A stretch of 64,000 nucleotides of DNA from contig NZ_BMND01000002.1 of the NCBI RefSeq assembly GCF_014646275.1, forward strand, positions 248,001-312,000, in the 5' to 3' direction. Of this stretch, positions 17,041 to 25,636 are shown piece by piece. The first letter of the stretch is position 1, and every line of letters starts with the position of its first letter. Under the pieces are notes generated by a model, which was given only the letters and a program-made list of their open reading frames with translations, was not told the origin of the DNA and searched no databases. The translations under genes were made by a program, and so were the position numbers. Source of the stretch: Streptomyces kronopolitis. Lineage in GTDB: Bacteria > Actinomycetota > Actinomycetes > Streptomycetales > Streptomycetaceae.

Positions 17041-17457
17041 ATGACCGACTTCGCAGAGCGCCGGCCGCGGAACACCGGTGACCTGGGGCGCACGACCATC
17101 GCCGACGGCGTGGTCGAGAAGATCGCCTACCTGGCGGCCGGTGACGTGGCGGGGGTGCACGCCCTGGGCAGCGGGCTCTCGCGCTCGGTGGGTGCCCTGC
17201 GCAAACGCGTACCCGGCGGCGGGACGACCACCACGCACGGCGTCAAGGTCGAAGTGGGCGAGAAGCAGGCGGCGCTGGACCTGGACGTCGTCGTCGAGTA
17301 CGGCGAGGTCATCCCCGAGGTGGCCAAGGCCGTGCGGGAGAACGTCATTTCCGCGGTGGAGCGGATGACCGGCCTCGATGTCGTGGAGGTCAACATCGCG
17401 GTCAGCGATGTGCGGCTGCCCGACGAGGAGGAGGAAGCGCCGGACCGGGTGCAGTAG
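17041..17457 (+). CDS. Asp23/Gls24-family envelope stress protein
   Basis: 138 residues matching Asp23/Gls24: GRTTIADGVVEKIAYLAAGDVAGVHAL, then a central beta region with VKVEVGEKQAALDLDVVVEYG, and VAKAVRENVISAVERMTGLDVVEVNI. Such proteins are small, membrane-associated and linked to cell-envelope stress. Often several copies sit together in Streptomyces; only one is seen here. It faces the NDH-2 gene across a double terminator. Confidence 0.92.
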   Translation: MTDFAERRPRNTGDLGRTTIADGVVEKIAYLAAGDVAGVHALGSGLSRSVGALRKRVPGGGTTTTHGVKVEVGEKQAALDLDVVVEYGEVIPEVAKAVRENVISAVERMTGLDVVEVNIAVSDVRLPDEEEEAPDRVQ

Positions 17458-17460
17458 CCG

Positions 17461-17510
17461 CCCGGTCGGCAGCCGTCCGACCGGGCCGGAACCCCGAAGG
17501 GTCCCGGCCC
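17461..17510. terminator. Double hairpin terminator between convergent genes
   Basis: First hairpin: CCCGGTCGG/CCGACCGGG (17461-17485), nine perfect pairs. Second: GGGCCGG-A-ACCC/GGGT-C-CCGGCCC with loop CGAA (17483-17510). They share three bases, so only one can form at a time. They serve the Asp23 gene on + and the NDH-2 gene on -. Confidence 0.75.
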
Positions 17511-17536
17511 GGCGGTGGCGTGCTCCCGTCCGCCCC

Positions 17537-18868
17537 TCACCCTCCTCCCTGCGCGCCGCCGGGTACGCGGGCCACCTCGGGGGACGCGGTGTCCAGCGGC
17601 ACCGACCAGGAGCTGACCAGCCCCAGCTGGACGCCCTGCCGCGGCAGCACCGCGTCCAGGAGCCAGTCGGCGGCCACCCGCACGCGGTTGTCCGGCATCG
17701 CCATCAGGTGGTAGCCGCGGGTGACCAGCCCGGCGAGCGGGCCGGAGAGCGGGATGCGCAGCGGGTTGGCCGCGGCCTGGATCCCGCCCAGGTCGACCAT
17801 GAAGCCCAGATCGTGGTGCCGGTAGGCGCGGGGCGTGCCCCGGCCGCAGGACGCCGCCACATTGCGCGCGACGGCCTTCCCCTGCCGCTGGGCGTGCTGG
17901 GCCGTCATCGGCGTCACCTCACCGGGCCGGGTCAGGTCCGGAACGGCCGCGGCGTCGCCGCAGGCGAACACCTCCGGCCGGCCGGGCACGTTCAAGAACG
18001 CGTCGACGCACAGCCGCCCCTTGTCGGTGGGCAGCCCCAGCGACTCGACCAGGGGATCGGGCCGCACGCCCACGCACCACAGCAGGGAGCGGGTGGCGAT
18101 GAACTCGCCGTCGTCGAGCAGCACTCCGTCCGCGGTCGCCTCCTTCACCGAGGTGCCGGTGCGGATGTCGACGCCGCGGGCGCGCAGCACCCGCTCGGCG
18201 GTGCGCGACAGCCGCTCGTCCAGCTCCGGCAGCAGGCGGTCGGCGATGTCCAGCAGCAGCCAGCGGGGGCGCGGGCCGTGCCGCAGTCCGGTGTTCTGCC
18301 GGGCCAGCGCCTCGGTGAACCGCACGCCCTGGGCGGTGACTTCGGTACCGGTGTATCCGGCGCCCACCACCACGAAGGTGGTCCTGGCGGACCGTTCTTC
18401 CGGGTCCTCGGCCGCGCCGGCCAGCTCCGTCTGCCGGGTGAGGTGGTCGCGGAGGAACAGCGCCTCGGGCATCCCGCGGAAGCCGTGGGCGTGCTCGGCG
18501 ACACCGGGCACGGGCAGCAGCTTGTTGACGCTGCCGACGGTCAGCACCAGCCGGTCGTAGGACAGGCTGCCCGCGCGGCCCTCGGGGTCGGTGTAGTGCA
18601 CCTGACGGGCGTCGAGGTCCAGGTCATGGGCCGTTCCCAGGACGAGGTGGACGCCCGGCAGGGTGCCGGTGAGCGACACCGAGATCCGGCGGGGCTCCAG
18701 GATCCCGGTCGCCACTTCCGGCAGCAGCGGCACATACAGAAAGTAGTCGTTCGGGTTGAGAAGCACGATCTCGGCGGCTCTGCCGGCCTGCCGGGAGAGC
18801 CTGCGGGCACATTCGTAGCCGGCGAATCCGGCTCCTATGATCACGATCCGAGGGCGACGTCGCTTCAC
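17537..18868 (-). CDS. Type II NADH dehydrogenase (NDH-2) / NAD(P)/FAD-dependent oxidoreductase
   Basis: 443 residues with two dinucleotide folds: FAD site VIIGAGFAGYECARRLSR at 9-26 and NADH site FVVVGAGYTGTEVTAQ near residue 170. The FAD ribityl motif VFACGDAAAVPDL and the quinone-pocket-like PMTAQHAQRQGKAVARN follow. NDH-2 enzymes pass electrons from NADH to menaquinone at the membrane without pumping protons. The C-terminus carries a hydrophobic segment suitable for membrane attachment. Transcribed alone. Confidence 0.88.
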   Translation of the reverse strand: MKRRRPRIVIIGAGFAGYECARRLSRQAGRAAEIVLLNPNDYFLYVPLLPEVATGILEPRRISVSLTGTLPGVHLVLGTAHDLDLDARQVHYTDPEGRAGSLSYDRLVLTVGSVNKLLPVPGVAEHAHGFRGMPEALFLRDHLTRQTELAGAAEDPEERSARTTFVVVGAGYTGTEVTAQGVRFTEALARQNTGLRHGPRPRWLLLDIADRLLPELDERLSRTAERVLRARGVDIRTGTSVKEATADGVLLDDGEFIATRSLLWCVGVRPDPLVESLGLPTDKGRLCVDAFLNVPGRPEVFACGDAAAVPDLTRPGEVTPMTAQHAQRQGKAVARNVAASCGRGTPRAYRHHDLGFMVDLGGIQAAANPLRIPLSGPLAGLVTRGYHLMAMPDNRVRVAADWLLDAVLPRQGVQLGLVSSWSVPLDTASPEVARVPGGAQGGG

Positions 18869-19085
18869 GTGGGCTCCTGCGGTCGAGGAGGGTGCGCATG
18901 GTGCGCCGGTCGGCCGCCGGGGCCCTTGCGCGCGCGGCGCTCCGCGCGGCCGCTCCGGCGGGGTCGATGCCCTGTCGGCTGTCCCGCGAGCGGACGGTTA
19001 CACATCGATGCCGCGGTCTTGTCCGTCCGGCGGCAGGGAACCCTGGCGTCCGGCTGGCCGCACACTGCCCCGCATCCGCGCGGCC

Positions 19086-19565
19086 CTACCGCTCGCGGTC
19101 CCCGTCGCCCGCGTCGTCCCGGGCGATGTGCACCGCGGCTTCCTCCGCCGAGGCGGCCCCGCCGTCGATGCCCACGTCGCGGGCGGCGATGTCATTGCTG
19201 CCGCCGCGCCAGAAGCCCTCGTCGGAGCCCACGAGCCGGCCGGCCCGCTCCTCGCCGCACTCCAGGTCCGTCGGTTCCCCCACCCCGCCGGGCAGGTCGC
19301 CGATCCCGTCGCCGTCCGGAGCGCACACCTCCGGCGTCTCCACCGACAGCCGGTGGTCGAGCGTCTCGCGGTCGTGCAGCTCCCGCGCGGTGGTCCCCTC
19401 GTGATTCACCACGTAGGGCCGCTCCGGGGGCGAATAGCCGGTGTCCAGGGTCGCGTCGAGATCCGGCTCGTCCAGGGCGTCTTCCATGTCGAGTTCGTTG
19501 GGGTTGTCCCGGGGATCGGACCTGGGCGGCTGGTAGACCTCGTCGCCCATCGTCTCGTCGGACAT
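19086..19565 (-). CDS. DUF5709-family acidic protein
   Basis: 159 residues, strongly acidic. The family signature is clear: GYSPPERPYVVNHEGTTARE, then DRRL-like DHRLSVETPEV, DGDGIGD, AGRLVGSDEG and the C-terminal DVGIDGGAASAEEAAVHI. I recall this set as DUF5709, a conserved actinobacterial protein of unknown function, probably soluble and partly disordered. It lies next to another small acidic-type protein with the same orientation. Confidence 0.82.
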   Translation of the reverse strand: MSDETMGDEVYQPPRSDPRDNPNELDMEDALDEPDLDATLDTGYSPPERPYVVNHEGTTARELHDRETLDHRLSVETPEVCAPDGDGIGDLPGGVGEPTDLECGEERAGRLVGSDEGFWRGGSNDIAARDVGIDGGAASAEEAAVHIARDDAGDGDRER

Positions 19566-19685
19566 AACCGCCCTCCCTCTTCCCGTCCACGTGCCCGGCC
19601 GCGGGGTGCGGCAGGTGCGCCTACCACCGATTGTCCGCCTCCTGGCGCCGCGCGGCAGCGCCAGGAGGCGGAGCGGCGCCGGATC

Positions 19686-20102
19686 TCAGGAACGCTGGTG
19701 TTCCGTGTGGATCCCGACGGCCTCCGCGATGCTCTGCACATTGCCGAACCGCTCGTGCGCGGGCAGCCGCTCGGCCATCGTGACCAGGCGGTCCGGGGCG
19801 TTGTTGCGCCGGAGGGTCTCGATCACCGCGTTCCGGTCGGCCGGGTACAGGCTGCGCCCGAGGTGCCGGGCGAGTTCGGAGCGCAGTCCGACGTCCTCCT
19901 CGGTCATCCCGCTCGGTGTGCCGCCCCGGAAATCGCTCTCGGGGGACCACGCCGCCACCGGCTGGTCCTCGCCGGCCGGCTGGAGTTCGTGCTCCTCCTC
20001 CAGCCACAGGGAGCGCTCGGCCGTCAGCTGCCCCCGCAGCTGCCGCTTCATCACGTCGTCCCGGGCGGGGCCGGTCTTGTCCGTTCCGTGTTCCATGACC
20101 AT
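19686..20102 (-). CDS. DUF2795-like small protein
   Basis: 138 residues. The N-terminal half is rich in Glu and Gln (KRQLRGQLTAERSLWLEEEHELQP); the C-terminal half reads ELARHLGRSLYPADRNAVIETLRRNNAPDRLVTMAERLPAHERFGNVQSIAEAVG, which matches the DUF2795 pattern of a short helical domain seen in many actinobacterial stress-associated proteins. The ATG at 20102 has GGAGG five bases upstream; a second ATG two codons later is also possible. Function unknown. Confidence 0.7.
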   Translation of the reverse strand: MVMEHGTDKTGPARDDVMKRQLRGQLTAERSLWLEEEHELQPAGEDQPVAAWSPESDFRGGTPSGMTEEDVGLRSELARHLGRSLYPADRNAVIETLRRNNAPDRLVTMAERLPAHERFGNVQSIAEAVGIHTEHQRS

Positions 20103-20456
20103 GGGTGCCTCCGGCTCTACGGGTCGTACCGACCCGACGTGTTCCTCCCAGTTTCCCTGGTCCCCCAGCCCTAACAACCCGGCGGCCGCCGTTTCAAGAA
20201 GGCCACGCAAGCGGTCTGAACAGGCACGGAACGTGATCGCGAAGGCATATGCCCGCCATGCATACGCCTTTGCGGAACGGGAATTCGTAGGACGTCGGCT
20301 GCTTACCGGCACCAGTGCCTGCCGGCGGCGGCCGGGCCCGCACGGATGCCCGCCACCGCGCTCGCGACGCGCGCGCACCGCACCCCGCGGGGAACATCGC
20401 ACCCACGGCATCACAGGAGAATCCGCGGAATCCGAGGAAGCCAAGGAGGCAGCGCC
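20103..20456. other. 354-bp interval with a 15-bp AT-richer inverted repeat
   Basis: No gene. The arms 20238-20252 and 20260-20274 form an inverted repeat (13 of 15 positions match) around a 7-base loop; this patch (GCATATGC..GCATACGC) is noticeably less GC-rich than its surroundings. It lies about 180 bp before the baeRF2-like gene and may be an operator or a leader hairpin. Confidence 0.5.
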
Positions 20457-21536
20457 ATGCGACTCTCGCTCCTGCAACCGGTCATCGACCGGCCCGGCCC
20501 CTGGGCGTCCGTCTACGCCGATGACGCGCACGACACCGGGGACGCCGGAAACCCACAGGAGTTGGCGGCGTCCGCCACCACGGCGCAGCTGTTCGCCCTC
20601 GGCGCGGACGAGGCCACCTGCGGTGCGGTGCACGAGGCCCTGCTCACCCCCCGCGGCGCCCCCGGCGCACACGCCGGACGGGCGCTGTTCGCCGCCCACG
20701 GGGCGATCGTCCTCGACACCCCGCTCCCCGGCCCCCCTGCCGTCCCCTTCGCGGCATGGGGGCCGGTGCCCAGAGTCACGCCACTACTGGCGGCGATCGG
20801 CGACGACCCCGTATGCCTCGTGGTCCGCCTGAGCCGGGCAGGAGCAGACTTCGCCGTACTCGGCGGACGGGCCGCGGGCACGGGCCCCGGCGCCCCCGGG
20901 GAACGGCCCGCGCGGCACTTCCGGGCCGCCGCGGAGCACGACGGCGTCCGGCGCGCCGAGGAGATCGCCGACGCGGTGCGCGGGGAGTTCGAGAGCAGCG
21001 GCGCCGAGGCCGTCGTCCTGGTCGGCGAGGAGCGCGAACGCCGGCTGGTGCACGGCGCACTGCCCGAGCCGCTGCGCGCCCTGACCTACGAGAGCGAGCA
21101 CGGCGGCCGGACGCCCGACGCCGAGCGCGACCTGGTGGAACGCGACATCGCCCAGGTCAGGGCCGCCCAGGAGAGCGACCACATCGCGCAGGTCGCGGAC
21201 CGCTTCCGCGCGGGTGCCGGCCCCGGCCGCAAGGACGTCCCGCACTCGGCGGCCGGTATCCCCGCCCTGATCGAGGCGGCGCGGGAGCACCGGATCGACA
21301 CCCTGCTGGTCAGTCCGCACGGCGCGGACGGCGCACGGCAGGTCTGGGTGGGCTCCGACGCCGACCAACTCGCCGTCCGCGGAATGGAGTTGCCTCAACT
21401 GGGCGAGCTGCGCCCGGCCGCCGCCCGGGCGGATGACGCCCTGGTGCGCTCGGCGGCCGCACACGGCGCCGACATCGTGGTCGTCCTCGACCCCGAACGG
21501 GCACCGGCCGGGGGACTCGGCGCCATCCTGCGCTGA
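20457..21536 (+). CDS. baeRF2-like / Rv2629-type protein (Vms1/eRF1 family)
   Basis: 359 residues similar to the baeRF2 group of archaeo-eukaryotic release factor-like domains (Rv2629 in mycobacteria). Visible landmarks are MRLSLLQPVIDRPGPWASVYAD, the central ERARHF-like PARHFRAAAEHDGVRRAEEIADAV, and the C-terminal IDTLLVSPHGADGARQVWVG and VRSAAAHGADIVVVL. Related Vms1/ANKZF1 proteins hydrolyse peptidyl-tRNA on stalled ribosomes; that activity is inferred, not shown. The start is the ATG with AGGAGG nine bases upstream. It ends at a very long palindromic terminator. Confidence 0.75.
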   Translation: MRLSLLQPVIDRPGPWASVYADDAHDTGDAGNPQELAASATTAQLFALGADEATCGAVHEALLTPRGAPGAHAGRALFAAHGAIVLDTPLPGPPAVPFAAWGPVPRVTPLLAAIGDDPVCLVVRLSRAGADFAVLGGRAAGTGPGAPGERPARHFRAAAEHDGVRRAEEIADAVRGEFESSGAEAVVLVGEERERRLVHGALPEPLRALTYESEHGGRTPDAERDLVERDIAQVRAAQESDHIAQVADRFRAGAGPGRKDVPHSAAGIPALIEAAREHRIDTLLVSPHGADGARQVWVGSDADQLAVRGMELPQLGELRPAAARADDALVRSAAAHGADIVVVLDPERAPAGGLGAILR

Positions 21537-21559
21537 GCGGACCCGGCGCGGGGTCACCT

Positions 21560-21606
21560 CATGCGGCTGCCCGCCGACCGGACTCCGGTCGGCGGGCAGC
21601 CGCATG
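21560..21606. terminator. 47-bp perfect palindrome, bidirectional terminator
   Basis: Arms of 23 bases (21560-21582 and 21584-21606) match perfectly around a single C, between the convergent baeRF2-like and MFS genes. As RNA it would form a stem of about 21 bp on either strand with a tiny loop. Confidence 0.85.
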
Positions 21607-21623
21607 ACGAGGAACCGACGGCC

Positions 21624-23063
21624 TCAGCTCTGCGCCTCGGCCGCCACCGGCTTCGGGATCAGGAAGGACGTGGCGATGGCCGCCGCCAGGATGACCACCC
21701 CCGCGATCATGCCTGCGGTGTAGCTGCCGGACGACGCCGGATCGGCCGGGGTGGCCGCCGTCTTGACCGCGTAGAGCACCGCGAAGCTCAGCCCCGCGCC
21801 GAGGTTGAACGCACCCGCGTTCAGACCGGGCAGAAAGCCCGGGTTCTCGGCGGGGGAGAGGACGATGCCCAGCCCGTTGAGGACGATGTTCGCCACGCCC
21901 GCGTAGGCGATGCCCACCAGGACGGACGTCGCCAGCAGCAGGAGCTGCGAGTGGCTGTGCATGGTGAGCAGCATCAGCACGACGGTGGCCGCCGAGCCGG
22001 CCAGTCCCAGCCGCAGCACCCGGCCGTAGCCGAAGGTGGCGGCGAGCCGCCCGGCCAGCGGGCCCATGGCCAGTCCGGCGAGCGCGTACGGGGACAGCGT
22101 CCACCAGGCGGACTGCTCCGCGCTCATCCCGAGGCCGGCCTGGGCGTCCTGGGCGAAGGCCGGGATCAGTCCGTTCATGACGGCGAAGACGCCGGTCATG
22201 GTGAGCACGGTGGTCAGCAAAGTCGCCCAGGTCGCCCGCTGCTTGAGGTGCCGGGTGGCGACCAGCGGGTGCCCGCTGCGGTTCTCGGTCCGCCAGAAGA
22301 GGGCGAACGCGGCCGCGGCGACCACGAGAAGGGCGGCGATCAGCGGCCAGTTGGCGGCGGCGAGCTTGCCCGCCTCGTTGAGCGCGATCAGCAGCGAGCC
22401 GACCGAGAGCACCAGCAGCGCGACACCGGGCCAGTCCATCCGGCCGCCGGCGTCCGCCTTGGACTCCGGGGTGAGCGTGGCGACCAGGACGGCGGCGACG
22501 CCCGCGACCACCGCCATCGCCCAGAAGACCGAGCCGAAGCCGTGCCGGTCGGCGAGGTAGCCGCCGGCCAGCGAGTCGACACCGGCGATGCCGCCGTTGA
22601 CCGCGGTGATCACGCCGAGCAGGGTGCCGTAGCGCTTGGGCTCGTGCACCTCCACCCGCAGCATGATCAGACACAGCGGGACGACCGGACCGCTGACGCC
22701 CTGGATGACGCGCCCGACGAACAGCATCGGCACGCTCGTGGCGAGCGCCGCGACGACACATCCGACGACCATCAGGCCGAGCATGCCGGCCAGCACCCGG
22801 CGGCGGCCGATGACATCGCCCAGCCGCGGCAGGAACAGGGAGAACAGCGCCGCCGAGGTGAAGAACGCGGTCTGGGTCAGACCGATCTCGGCCGAGCTGG
22901 CGCCGAGCGAGTCCTCGATGTGCTTCAGCGCGGGGCTGAGCATGCTGGCGTTGAGCTGGAAGGCGAAGCAGGCCGCGAGCAGCGCGGTGACCAGCACGCC
23001 GATGCGGACGCCGGAGCCGCCGGCCGGTGCCCCGACGGGGCGCGGGGAAGTGGAGACGCTCAT
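21624..23063 (-). CDS. Major facilitator superfamily transporter (DHA2-like)
   Basis: 479 residues with about 14 hydrophobic helices. The MFS motif A is LPRLGDVIGRRRVLAGML, between helices 2 and 3; VGRVIQGVSGPVVPLCLIML is the motif after helix 4. It overlaps the end of the nucleoside hydrolase gene by four bases (ATGA), so the two are translated together. The context suggests that it carries a nucleoside or its breakdown product, though the family resemblance alone would suggest a drug exporter. Confidence 0.88.
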   Translation of the reverse strand: MSVSTSPRPVGAPAGGSGVRIGVLVTALLAACFAFQLNASMLSPALKHIEDSLGASSAEIGLTQTAFFTSAALFSLFLPRLGDVIGRRRVLAGMLGLMVVGCVVAALATSVPMLFVGRVIQGVSGPVVPLCLIMLRVEVHEPKRYGTLLGVITAVNGGIAGVDSLAGGYLADRHGFGSVFWAMAVVAGVAAVLVATLTPESKADAGGRMDWPGVALLVLSVGSLLIALNEAGKLAAANWPLIAALLVVAAAAFALFWRTENRSGHPLVATRHLKQRATWATLLTTVLTMTGVFAVMNGLIPAFAQDAQAGLGMSAEQSAWWTLSPYALAGLAMGPLAGRLAATFGYGRVLRLGLAGSAATVVLMLLTMHSHSQLLLLATSVLVGIAYAGVANIVLNGLGIVLSPAENPGFLPGLNAGAFNLGAGLSFAVLYAVKTAATPADPASSGSYTAGMIAGVVILAAAIATSFLIPKPVAAEAQS

Positions 23064-24007
23064 GCCGCGACGTCACCGATCCGCTCGAGCGCGTCCACGA
23101 CGAGGTTCCAGAACCGCTCGTGGTCGAGGGTGACCGCCACCTGGGTGGTGCAGTCGGGCGGGGCGGGCGCGCGGAAGTCCGTCACCGTCATGCCGACCGT
23201 GAGCGCGCCGCGCAGCTCGATGTCCACCGGGGCCTTGCGCACGGTCATCACGTCGGGGTCGATGACATAGGCGACGGCGCACGGGTCGTGCACCGGAGGG
23301 AACTCGAAGCCCTGGTTCTCGCGGTAGGCCTCGCGGAAGAAGTCCAGGAGCTCCCCGACGAACCGGGCCGGGCCGGTGCCGACCGCGGCGATCCGTGCGT
23401 CGACCTCGGGAGTCGCCAGCGCCTGATGCGTCAGATCGAGCCCGACCATGGTCACCGGCCAGCGCTCGTTGAAGACGATGTGCGCGGCCTCGGGGTCGAT
23501 GGCGATGTTGAACTCGGCGACCGCGCTCCAGTTGCCCTCGTGGTAGCCGCCGCCCATCAGCACGACCTCGCGGACCCGCTCGGCGATCCGCGGCTCCTTG
23601 CGTACGGCCAGCGCGATGTTGGTCAGTCCGGCGGTCGGCACGATGGTGATCTCGCCGGGCTCGTGGGACATCACCGTGTCGATGATCAGGTCCACCGCGT
23701 GCCGCCGGTCCAGCTCGAAGGCCGGCTCGGGCAGGTCGGGGCCGTCCAGCCCGGTCTCGCCGTGGATGTCCGGCGCCGTCTCGATGGCCCGCACCAGCGG
23801 ACGCGGACAGCCGGCGGCGAAGGGCACCCCCGTGATCCCGGCGATCCGGGCCACGGACAGGGCGTTGCGGGTCACCTTCTCCAGCGTCTGGTTCCCGACC
23901 ACGGTCGTCACGGCGACCAGCTCGACATCGGGATTGCCGTGCGCCAGGAGCATGGCGATCGCGTCGTCATGCCCCGGGTCGCAGTCGAGGATGATCTTTC
24001 TGGCCAC
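23060..24007 (-). CDS. Inosine-uridine-preferring nucleoside hydrolase
   Basis: 315 residues. The calcium-binding signature IILDCDPGHDDAIAML is at the N-terminus (DxDxxxDD), with VTTVVGNQTLEKVTRNAL and the late HDPCAVAYVI also conserved. It splits ribonucleosides to ribose and base. The start is the GTG at 24007, seven bases after AAGGGG; an earlier in-frame ATG would fall in the operator region. It leads an operon with the MFS gene and is divergent from a LacI repressor. Confidence 0.93.
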   Translation of the reverse strand: MARKIILDCDPGHDDAIAMLLAHGNPDVELVAVTTVVGNQTLEKVTRNALSVARIAGITGVPFAAGCPRPLVRAIETAPDIHGETGLDGPDLPEPAFELDRRHAVDLIIDTVMSHEPGEITIVPTAGLTNIALAVRKEPRIAERVREVVLMGGGYHEGNWSAVAEFNIAIDPEAAHIVFNERWPVTMVGLDLTHQALATPEVDARIAAVGTGPARFVGELLDFFREAYRENQGFEFPPVHDPCAVAYVIDPDVMTVRKAPVDIELRGALTVGMTVTDFRAPAPPDCTTQVAVTLDHERFWNLVVDALERIGDVAA

Positions 24008-24161
24008 GGAAGAGCCCCTTTGCTCTGCTTGCTCGGCTGCGTGGAAAGGCAGCGCGGAGTGGTGGTGTGTGCGAGCCGACGCGGGCTCCGGCGCACAGCG
24101 CGTCCGGCGGTCGCCCCATGGCGAGCCCGGGCGGGTGGTCAGCCGGCGAGCGAGCAGCATG

Positions 24162-24209
24162 GGAAAACGTTCTCCGGAAACTTGACCCATGGACCTGCCG
24201 GTTGTCAAT
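24162..24209 (-). promoter_or_regulatory. Nucleoside-operon promoter with LacI-type operator
   Basis: The leftward TTGACA -35 box is the complement of 24204-24209; 18 bp further the -10-like TCAAGT is the complement of 24180-24185. The near-palindrome GGAAAACGTTCTCC (24162-24175, one mismatch) with a central CG covers the expected start site. A CG-centred palindrome is the hallmark of LacI-family operators, and a LacI gene is adjacent. Confidence 0.7.
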
Positions 24210-24362
24210 GGTTCAATCTCTGGCCTTCCGGTTTATTTCGGGAGGAAAGGATGGCCGGTTGACCAGGAGATCCCGCTCTCATGGGACAACGATTGCCCGA
24301 GGGGCAAGGGGGCGTATGCTCCCACCGGTTCGGGCGGGCCGGACGAAGGGAGCCTGGAGACG

Positions 24363-25382
24363 GTGGCCGAAGTCACGTTGAAGGATGTCGCGCTGGCCTC
24401 GGGCTGCTCCATCGCCACGGTCTCCCGCGTCCTGACCGGCACCCGCCCGGTCGGCGCCGAGACCGCACGCACCGTCCGCGCGGCGGCCGAGCGCCTGGGC
24501 TACCGGCCCAACGAGGTGGCCCGCGCCCTGCGCAGCCGCACCACCGGCACCGTCGGGCTGGTCCTGCCGCAGATCACCAACCCCTTCTTCCCCTCCCTCG
24601 TCCGGGAGCTGGAGCACGCCCTGCACGCCGAGGGCCGGGCCGTGCTCCTCGCCGACTGCGACGACGACCCGGCCATCGAGGCGGCCCGGATCGCCACCTT
24701 CCTCGGGCGGCGGGTCGACGCGCTGCTCCTGATACCCGTCGACGAGCGGCGCAGCCGGGAGGCGGTGGCGGCCGCGGCCGCCCGGGTGCCCCTGGTGCTG
24801 CTCGACCGCGGTTGCGGCACCGGCGTCGCCGACTCGGTGGCCGTCGACAACGCGGCCGGCATGGCGCTGGTGCTCGAACATCTGGCGGCCACCGGGCGCC
24901 GCCGCCCCTGCTTCGTCGGGGCGGCCGGGACCGCGTCGGCGGCGGTCGAACGGCGCGCGGCCTACGAGGCGGGAGCCGCGGCCCTGGACCCGGCGGCACC
25001 CGGGCGGGTCGCACTCGGCGACTTCTCGGTGGCGTGGGGCCGGGCCGCCGCCGACCGCGTGTGGCCCTCCCGGCCGGACGCCCTGATCTGCGCCAACGAC
25101 CTGATCGCGGCCGGCGCGCTGCAACGGCTGCGGCAGCTGGGCGCGGACGTCCCCGGGGAGATCGCCGTCACCGGCTTCGACGACATCCCGCTCGCGGGCC
25201 TCGCCGACCCGGCGCTGACCACCGTGCGCCAGCCGGTCGGCGAACTGGCCGCCGAGGCCGCCCGCCTGCTGAGCCGCCGCCCGTCCGACGGCGAGCCGGG
25301 TCCGCGGCACACGGTGCGGCTCGCCCCGCAGCTGGTCGTCCGGGGCTCCAGCGTCCCGGACGACGTCGTCGCGGGGGTGTGA
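24363..25382 (+). CDS. LacI-family transcriptional regulator
   Basis: 339 residues. The N-terminal helix-turn-helix and hinge are classical: VTLKDVALASGCSIATVSRVLTG and AAERLGYRPNEVARALRS. The ligand-binding part has VGLVLPQITNPFFPSLVRELE and the typical ALICANDLIAAGAL and VTGFDDIPLAGLADPALTTVRQP. The start is the GTG at 24363; reading further upstream would run into the divergent promoter. It probably represses the nucleoside hydrolase/MFS operon through the palindrome at 24162-24175, with a nucleoside or ribose as inducer. Confidence 0.92.
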   Translation: MAEVTLKDVALASGCSIATVSRVLTGTRPVGAETARTVRAAAERLGYRPNEVARALRSRTTGTVGLVLPQITNPFFPSLVRELEHALHAEGRAVLLADCDDDPAIEAARIATFLGRRVDALLLIPVDERRSREAVAAAAARVPLVLLDRGCGTGVADSVAVDNAAGMALVLEHLAATGRRRPCFVGAAGTASAAVERRAAYEAGAAALDPAAPGRVALGDFSVAWGRAAADRVWPSRPDALICANDLIAAGALQRLRQLGADVPGEIAVTGFDDIPLAGLADPALTTVRQPVGELAAEAARLLSRRPSDGEPGPRHTVRLAPQLVVRGSSVPDDVVAGV

Positions 25383-25392
25383 CGACCTGATT

Positions 25393-25428
25393 CCTCATCA
25401 AACTCGTTACAGCTGCGATGAGTTGAGG
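25393..25428 (+). terminator. AT-richer hairpin after the LacI gene
   Basis: CCTC and AACTC pair with GAGTT and GAGG, with an ATCA bulge, about 10 bp after the LacI stop. It has no U-run; support is modest. Confidence 0.35.
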
Positions 25429-25498
25429 ATCTATGTCCCCAGCCTCCCGCATCAACACACCCCTTGACCGCGCCCCTTGACCGCGCCTGGCCAAGCGG

Positions 25499-25514
25499 TA
25501 AAGTCTAGACCAAT
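25499..25514 (+). promoter_or_regulatory. DasR-responsive-element-like site before the LPMO
   Basis: The ten-base core GTCTAGACCA is identical to the remembered DasR consensus (ACTGGTCTAGACCAGT); the left flank is degenerate, giving 11 of 16 matches. DasR controls chitin and N-acetylglucosamine genes in Streptomyces, and the next gene encodes a chitin-type LPMO. Confidence 0.65.
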
Positions 25515-25636
25515 TGCTGCACCCTCGCGTCATCCATCCCCCCTCAACGAGGCCCCCCGTGGCGGGTGTTCGGCGTCGTCGGCGTCGCCGGGTCCGCAGC
25601 TCTCGCGTGGGCGGCCTCCCCCGCGAAAGGGTTGAC

